Source: a virus. Taken from it: a stretch of 64,000 nucleotides of DNA. A program made the translations under genes and the position numbers. Below the pieces are notes generated by a model. The model searched no databases. It was given only the letters and a program-made list of their open reading frames with translations, and was not told the origin of the DNA. Below are positions 59,432 through 64,000 of the stretch, piece by piece. The stretch is from positions 1 to 64,000 of the IMG/VR virus record IMGVR_UViG_3300025459_000003. The stretch is one strand, 5' to 3'. How positions within the stretch are numbered: the stretch's first letter is position 1; each line of letters begins with the position of its first letter.

Positions 59432-61078
59432 ATGCCGAAGTTCGAGATCGTCACCGCCGACATCATCGACTGGGCCGCCTTGTACGACGGCCCGAAGTTC
59501 CACGCCGTGCTCTCGGACCCGCCCTACGGCATTGAATTCATGAACAAAAAATGGGATTCCCCCCAGGAGCTCCTGAAGGATGCCCCCCAGGGCAGGCCAG
59601 CGGCCTGGCCCCCGCCCGGCAACCTCGGGGGGTTCGCGGACGGCAACAAGCCCAGCTTCGCCCGCCAGGGCAAGGTCCAGAGGAAGTACCAGGAATGGTG
59701 CGAGCAGTGGGCGGCGGTCCTCCTGCCCGAGCTCCATCCCGGGGCGGTGTCGCTGTTCTTCGGCGGTACCCGCATGTGGCACCGTCTGGCGGGCGGCATC
59801 GAGGACGCCGGGTTCGAGATGTGGGACACCATCATGTGGCTCTATGGCCAGGGGATGCCCAAGGCGCTGGACGTCTCCAAGCTCATCGACAAGAGGAACA
59901 AGGACGAGCGCGGGGTCGTCGGGTACGACGCGTCCCGGGCACGCCCCAATAGGGTCGACAACACCGGGTACGACGACGCGGGCAAGGTGCCCAGCGACCG
60001 GTCCGACAACGGGGCCACCATCACCGCCCCGGCCTCCGCCGAGTCCGCCCCGTGGTCCGGGCACAAGACGTGCAGCCTCAAGCCCGCATGGGAGCCCGTC
60101 CTGTGCTTCAAGGCCCCGATGGGCGGCAGGACCTACGCCGAGCTGGCGACCGGGTTCGGCAGCGGGGCGCTGAACGTGGACGGGGCGAGGGTCGCCGCGG
60201 ACGACGGAGCGCAGGAGGGAGGCGGCAGGGAGGGCGAGGCGTCGGCGGACAGGCGCTATGCGGAGGAGGGCTCGACGGACTTCGCCGTCAGGCCGGGTCC
60301 CAGGGGCGGCGACGCCAGGGGGAGGTACCCCGCCAACCTCGTCCTGGGATGCACGTGCAAGCACACGGAAATCGTGGACATGCCAGCGACGGGGCACTTC
60401 CCCTCCTCGCGGTTCAAGGAGACCCCGATCTTCGGCGGCGGAAAGGGCATGCCCATCGAAACGGGCCAGGAGGAGCGGTACGTCGGGGGCAAGGCTGCGA
60501 TCCATACGGATCCCTCGTGCCCGTGCTATTTGCTCGACGAACAGGCCGGGGAGCGGGGCGCTTCCGCGCCGGTCCAAGGCAACGAGCCGAGCACCCGGAT
60601 GGGCGAGCATGGCATATACTCGACGGCAAACAAGCGGCTGCCGGGCTCGTTCTTCGGCGATGCGGGAGGCCCCTCCCGCTTCTTCTACCAAGCCAAGGCG
60701 TCCCGCGGCGAGAGGGAGACGGGGCTCCTGGGCTTCGTCCCCTGCCACAAGTGCGGGGATCTCGGCAGCCAGAAGCACGTCGACCCCAAGACCGGGAAGG
60801 ATGCGAAGTGCGTCAGGAACAACCATCCCACCGTCAAGCCCATAGCCCTGGCCAAATACCTGGCCACGCTCCTCCTGCCTCCGCCGAGCGCCAGCCCCAG
60901 GAGAATCCTGGTGCCCTTCTCCGGCAGCGGGAGCGAGGTCATAGGCTGCCTCCTGGCCGGGTGGGACGAGGTGGTGGGGGTGGATGTCGATCCCCACTAT
61001 TCGGAGATCGCCAGGCGGCGGTGCGAGGCGGCGCTCAGGGGCGAGTACGACAAGACCGTCGAGGAGGACGAAGGATGA
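59432..61078 (+). CDS. DNA N6-adenine/N4-cytosine methyltransferase, 548 aa
   Basis: The catalytic motif AVLSDPPYG lies at residues 25-33 and the SAM-binding motif ILVPFSGSGSEV near 495, i.e. IV before I as in beta-class amino-methyltransferases. HPTVKPIALAKYLA is the conserved segment before motif I. The large central region (about 100-480) with extra cysteines (CTCKH, CPCYLLD, CHKCGD) is the target-recognition part and is longer than usual. The start used is ATG 59432; an upstream GTG at 59330 is possible. It would methylate phage DNA, probably to evade restriction. The stop overlaps the next start (ATGA). Confidence 0.8.
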   Translation: MPKFEIVTADIIDWAALYDGPKFHAVLSDPPYGIEFMNKKWDSPQELLKDAPQGRPAAWPPPGNLGGFADGNKPSFARQGKVQRKYQEWCEQWAAVLLPELHPGAVSLFFGGTRMWHRLAGGIEDAGFEMWDTIMWLYGQGMPKALDVSKLIDKRNKDERGVVGYDASRARPNRVDNTGYDDAGKVPSDRSDNGATITAPASAESAPWSGHKTCSLKPAWEPVLCFKAPMGGRTYAELATGFGSGALNVDGARVAADDGAQEGGGREGEASADRRYAEEGSTDFAVRPGPRGGDARGRYPANLVLGCTCKHTEIVDMPATGHFPSSRFKETPIFGGGKGMPIETGQEERYVGGKAAIHTDPSCPCYLLDEQAGERGASAPVQGNEPSTRMGEHGIYSTANKRLPGSFFGDAGGPSRFFYQAKASRGERETGLLGFVPCHKCGDLGSQKHVDPKTGKDAKCVRNNHPTVKPIALAKYLATLLLPPPSASPRRILVPFSGSGSEVIGCLLAGWDEVVGVDVDPHYSEIARRRCEAALRGEYDKTVEEDEG

Positions 61079-61683
61079 GCCAAGCACCCGCATCGGTGGA
61101 CCCGTTCGACATCTCCGGGCGGATGACCCGCCAGCAGCTCGAATGGTGGATACTGTTCGGCATATGCGTGGCGGGGAAGCGGGCCGACCAGACGGAGGCG
61201 AAGCTGGACGCGTTCCTGGCCGACATGCCGGTGCCGAGGGCCAGCGGGAACCAGTCCGTGCCCCTGTTTTCCACCCCGTTCGCTCGGGTCAGGTACCTGA
61301 TGTCCGAGGGCAAGCTGCTCCAGAGGCTCAGGAAGCACCGGCTCGGCAAGTACTCCCTGCTGCGCAGGGCGTTCCCCGCCGCCGTGGGGCTGGACCTGGA
61401 CGCCCTGTGGGTCGAGTCGCTGGAGCAAGTGCCGGGCATCGGCCCCAAGACCGCCAGGATGATCCTGCTCTACTCCAGGCCCGACGCCTCCGTGGTGCCG
61501 CTGGACACCCATGTCCTGAAGTGGCTGCGGTCCCAGGGGTACGACGCCCCCAAGGCCACGCCCACGGGACGGCGGTACCTCGAACTGGAGAAGGCGTTCG
61601 TCGACGAGGCCAGGCGGCGGGAAAAGACCGTGCGCCAGCTCGACACCGAGGTCTGGCAGCAGTATGCCAGGAAGGGGATGTAG
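61075..61683 (+). CDS. HhH-GPD DNA glycosylase/lyase, 202 aa
   Basis: The helix-hairpin-helix motif LEQVPGIGPKTARMIL has Lys125, matching the catalytic lysine of endonuclease III/OGG-type bifunctional enzymes, and PLDTHVLKWL has Asp144 as the essential acid. The N-terminal helical part is compatible with a thermostable 8-oxoguanine glycosylase-like or archaeal-type subgroup. No iron-sulfur cluster cysteines are visible. It would remove damaged or modified bases. Placed between two DNA methyltransferases with coupled translation, so it may act on a modified base, which is inference. Confidence 0.75.
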   Translation: MSQAPASVDPFDISGRMTRQQLEWWILFGICVAGKRADQTEAKLDAFLADMPVPRASGNQSVPLFSTPFARVRYLMSEGKLLQRLRKHRLGKYSLLRRAFPAAVGLDLDALWVESLEQVPGIGPKTARMILLYSRPDASVVPLDTHVLKWLRSQGYDAPKATPTGRRYLELEKAFVDEARRREKTVRQLDTEVWQQYARKGM

Positions 61684-61684
61684 C

Positions 61685-61903
61685 ATGGGCCAGACGCCCA
61701 GCAGGAAGGACCACGAGGACGTCCTGGAGGGCCTCCGCTGGAGGGCCGACACGGTCGTCGAGAACTACGAGGGCGAGAGGGTGTGGCTCAGGCCCTGCCT
61801 CGACGGCCTCGGCAGGAGGATCGGCATCACCGACTGCTGCCGCGAGGACGACCCGTGCGGACGGCACGGGCGCATCCGGGCGGGCACGGGAGGGGGAAAA
61901 TGA
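61685..61903 (+). CDS. Small cysteine-rich protein, 72 aa
   Basis: ATG 61685 just after the glycosylase stop (GAAGGGGATGTAGC upstream). A compact sequence with VWLRPCLDGLGRRIGITDCC and DDPCGRHGRI, containing four cysteines. Function unknown; coupled with the next gene by an ATGA overlap. Confidence 0.5.
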   Translation: MGQTPSRKDHEDVLEGLRWRADTVVENYEGERVWLRPCLDGLGRRIGITDCCREDDPCGRHGRIRAGTGGGK

Positions 61904-62382
61904 ACCAGCGCCTCTCGGCCCGGGACCGCATCCCCTTCCGCCCCGCCAGCTCGTCGTCCCTGTTCAGGCATCCCCGCCATGCCCGATGGTCCTGCATAGC
62001 CAAGGTTTCGTACAATTCCGGGGAAAGCGCCCTGGCCGCCATCAGGGCCCTGGAGGAAAGGCCGCTCTTCGGGCTTGAGGCGTACGAATGCCCGTCCTGC
62101 GGGAAGGTCCACGTCGGGCATGGGGATGCCTACAAGGCCGCCATGATGTTCGCAAAGGACTGCGAGGCCCTGGTCGCCAGGTTCGCCGGGGCGAAGGGCG
62201 ACGCGCTCGGTGCGGCCAGGCGGATGGTCGTCAGCGCGTACTTCGACGTGAGGTCCAGGCTCGGAAGGATGAGGGCGGGCGTCTCCGGGGACAGGGCGGA
62301 GAGGCTCGCCCGCAGCCTGGAGCACCTCGAAAGGGTGAAGGTGCAGGCCATGGTGAGGCTCGCCGCCGCCAAGGAGTATTAA
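61900..62382 (+). CDS. Hypothetical zinc-ribbon-type protein, 160 aa
   Basis: ATG overlaps the previous stop. N-terminal KVSYNSGESALAAIRALEER and YECPSCGKVHVGH form a half zinc ribbon often seen in small phage proteins. The C-terminus is a long charged helix. No family recognised. Confidence 0.55.
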   Translation: MNQRLSARDRIPFRPASSSSLFRHPRHARWSCIAKVSYNSGESALAAIRALEERPLFGLEAYECPSCGKVHVGHGDAYKAAMMFAKDCEALVARFAGAKGDALGAARRMVVSAYFDVRSRLGRMRAGVSGDRAERLARSLEHLERVKVQAMVRLAAAKEY

Positions 62383-62427
62383 GGAATGACAGGCTAGCGA
62401 ACGCTGGTCTGCATGGAGGATGCGACG

Positions 62428-62922
62428 ATGGCAAAGGAACTCCGCAAGAAGCTGGCTAAGGATGCGATGGAGGAGCTCAGCAGCGCCCTGGACGACTTCG
62501 TCAAGTACGTCAAGGTCCCCGGCCAGATAAGGTTCCCCATCGAGGTGTCCTCCGTGCGGACCCTCGAAGGCCAGAGGCCCGGGGCCCCCGCCGTCGGCTC
62601 CTGGTGCAGCGTCCGCCCGTGCCAGGACGACAAGACCTACCTCGGGGTATACCTCGGCGACCTGACCGTCTCCGTGGACCACTACTACCACACCCGCGAG
62701 AAGGTGCTCACCATCGCCCCCCATGCCAACCCGGCGCTCTACGTGCCTGACCTGAAGCGCGTCGTGTGGGGCTGCGAGTCCTGGTGGGGGACCATCGAGG
62801 GCCCCGAGCATCTCCGCCAGATCACCGACGCCGACATCCAGGACCTGTGGTACGTGAAGGCGCTGAAGGACCTCGCCGGGAAGCCGGCCGAAGGAGGTGC
62901 CGAGTGCCCGAGAGAAGGCTGA
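62428..62922 (+). CDS. Hypothetical protein, 164 aa
   Basis: ATG 62428 with GGAGGATGCGACG upstream; an earlier in-frame ATG is at 62413. Alpha/beta protein with ARVxx-free helices at the N-terminus (KKLAKDAMEELSSALDDF) and a beta core (WCSVRPCQDDKTYLGVYLGD, LTVSVDHYYHTREKVLTI). No family recognised. It overlaps the beginning of the cytosine methyltransferase gene. Confidence 0.55.
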   Translation: MAKELRKKLAKDAMEELSSALDDFVKYVKVPGQIRFPIEVSSVRTLEGQRPGAPAVGSWCSVRPCQDDKTYLGVYLGDLTVSVDHYYHTREKVLTIAPHANPALYVPDLKRVVWGCESWWGTIEGPEHLRQITDADIQDLWYVKALKDLAGKPAEGGAECPREG

Positions 62923-63763
62923 GACATGGATCCCTTTTCTCGGGCATTCGACCGGGATGATCGACTACGGCCTGGAGATGGCGGGGTTCGAGACCGCCTT
63001 CCAGGTCGAGATAGACCCGTTCTGCCGCAAGGTGCTGGAGAAGTACTGGCCGGACGTGCCAAGATTCGAGGACGTGAGGAAATGTGGACGACACAACCTT
63101 GAGCCCGTCGACCTCCTCAGCGGAGGCTACCCCTGCCAGGACCACAGCATCGCTGGGAAGAAGCGGGGGCTTGGGACTCCGGACAATCCCACCGAGCGGA
63201 GCGGCCTCTGGTTCGAGTACAGCCGCATCATCCGAGAGCTACGACCTCGCTGGATACTCGTTGAGAACGTTTCTCGTCTCCTGCGCACGGAGGACGGGGA
63301 CAGGGTGCTCTCCGACCTGGAGGGAGCTGGCTACGCCTGCTGGCCGCTCGTATTGGACGTGGAAGTCCTCGACGCCCCGCACATCCGCGAAAGGACATGG
63401 CTCGTCTGCCGGGAATGGGCTTCCCCTGTTCCCGTTGGTCAGTACCCCGACGACGAAGGCGATCCTGGTCATGGAATGGTCGAGGGAGAACTTCATTCAG
63501 CAGCGGAACGGGCGCTGGCGGAAACGCGCAAACAGTGGCAAGACAGGAAGCATGAATTGGCTCCAGGAAATGGCGGTGAGGGCGGTGGTGCAGCGGAACC
63601 CGAGGCTTGTGCCTACGCCGGAGTTGTGCGAGCAGTATATGGCTATCCCCGTTGGATGGACCGATATCGAGCCTGCGGGAACAGCGTCAACTTCGTCGTC
63701 CCCGCCCTTGTCGGGCAGTGGATCGCACGGGTCGAGGGAAGGAGGGAACATGGGCAAGCATGA
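62904..63763 (+). pseudogene. C5-cytosine DNA methyltransferase broken by about three frameshifts
   Basis: The best start is GTG 62904 (AAGGAGG 6 bases upstream) giving RLRHGSLFSGI, the canonical opening. After this the frame must change near 62950 to reach MIDYGLEMAGF, motif IV GGYPCQDHSIAG, motif VI LVENVSR and RERTW. The frame changes again near 63410 to LFPLVSTPTTKAILVMEWSREN and ELCEQYMAIPVGWTDIEP, and again near 63665 to reach motif X CGNSVNFVVPALVGQWI. All catalytic motifs are present but no single frame holds them. The ORF in one frame stays open throughout (GC-rich chance). Either a decayed gene or sequencing error. Confidence 0.65.
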
Positions 63764-64000
63764 CGGGGAGAGGATTCCGGTGGAGGCGGCGCTGAAGCTG
63801 GACGAGGAGACAAAGGCCCCTGGGGCCGAGGACGGGGGGACGATAAGCGAGGTCGACGCCGAGGTGCTGTTCTTCCTGGGCGACAGGGCCGACGAGGCGG
63901 CACGCGGCGTGGAGGAAGCGACCCGGCATGTCAAGGCGGCCGAGCAGGAGCTCGAAATAGCGAAGGAAGATGTCAAGGCCGCCGAGCGCAGGGTCCTGGA
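63750..64000 (+). CDS. Coiled-coil protein, truncated by the window edge
   Basis: ATG 63750 with GGAGGGAAC upstream; 83 complete codons are visible and the frame is open to the end. An acidic N-terminus (MGKHDGERIPVEAALKLDEE) is followed by a heptad-rich coiled coil (RDRADEAARGVEEATRHV-like region and AEQELEIAKEDVKAAERR). No function can be assigned. It overlaps the end of the broken methyltransferase gene. Confidence 0.55.
   Translation, partial: MGKHDGERIPVEAALKLDEETKAPGAEDGGTISEVDAEVLFFLGDRADEAARGVEEATRHVKAAEQELEIAKEDVKAAERRVL

Noticed and set aside
62930-62965. Programmed minus-one frameshift in the C5-methyltransferase gene
   Set aside because: No canonical X-XXY-YYZ slippery heptamer is present in the reading frame and two more frame changes follow downstream, so decay or error is more likely.
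1-64000. Integrated prophage signals (integrase, attachment sites, host core genes)
   Set aside because: No integrase or recombinase was recognised and no tRNA-adjacent repeats were seen; the bacterial-looking genes are few and embedded among phage genes.

Overview
The window is a GC-rich fragment of a large tailed dsDNA phage with a contractile tail (myovirus morphology). The evidence is a tail sheath, a tail tube, an HK97-type capsid module (prohead protease, scaffold-like protein, probable decoration protein, major capsid protein), a large terminase and collagen-like fibre proteins. I see no integrase, no rRNA or tRNA gene and no CRISPR array. The tape measure, baseplate, portal and replication genes are not recognisable here and presumably lie outside. 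Two typical PEP-CTERM proteins and a secreted PEGA-like protein suggest a Gram-negative host that has an exosortase. Acidobacteriota fits the style of these proteins, but that is inference.

Layout. 1-26,390 is the rightward morphogenesis block: sheath 1859, tube 7850, a 1035-residue protein carrying a sigma-70 region 4 at 9078, protease 12223, scaffold-like 13125, decoration candidate 15579 and capsid 16196, closed by two terminators near 17,221-17,301. Further large virion-type proteins follow, many with zinc-binding cysteine clusters; one joins an ADP-ribosyltransferase-like domain to a SWIM finger. Isolated leftward genes sit inside this block at 298, 8636, 17390, 26404 and 26821. 28,190-36,082 is a leftward run of small, mostly unknown genes, probably early. 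It is driven by at least five near-identical promoters (minus-10 TATAAT or TATACT, 17-bp spacer, minus-35 close to TRGAAA). 36,163-42,857 returns to the right strand with terminase, membrane-anchored coiled-coil proteins and two collagen-like fibre genes, closed by a terminator at 42,924.

43,051-55,522 is a leftward accessory island: two PEP-CTERM exosortase-substrate proteins followed by about a dozen sugar genes. These are a tandem DXD glycosyltransferase, GT11-like, GT31-like and GT2-like glycosyltransferases, a GDP-mannose 3,5-epimerase-like enzyme, a second sugar-nucleotide epimerase, five SAM methyltransferases and a HAD-like protein. Together they could build and cap an unusual glycan on the virion or on the infected cell surface. 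A free-standing GIY-YIG/endonuclease VII-type nuclease gene abuts the island at 55,504.

56,388-64,000 runs rightward. It holds a virion-type gene and terminator, then a DNA-modification and repair group: a helix-turn-helix protein, an N6/N4 DNA methyltransferase, an HhH-GPD glycosylase/lyase and a C5-cytosine methyltransferase gene that looks broken by about three frameshifts.
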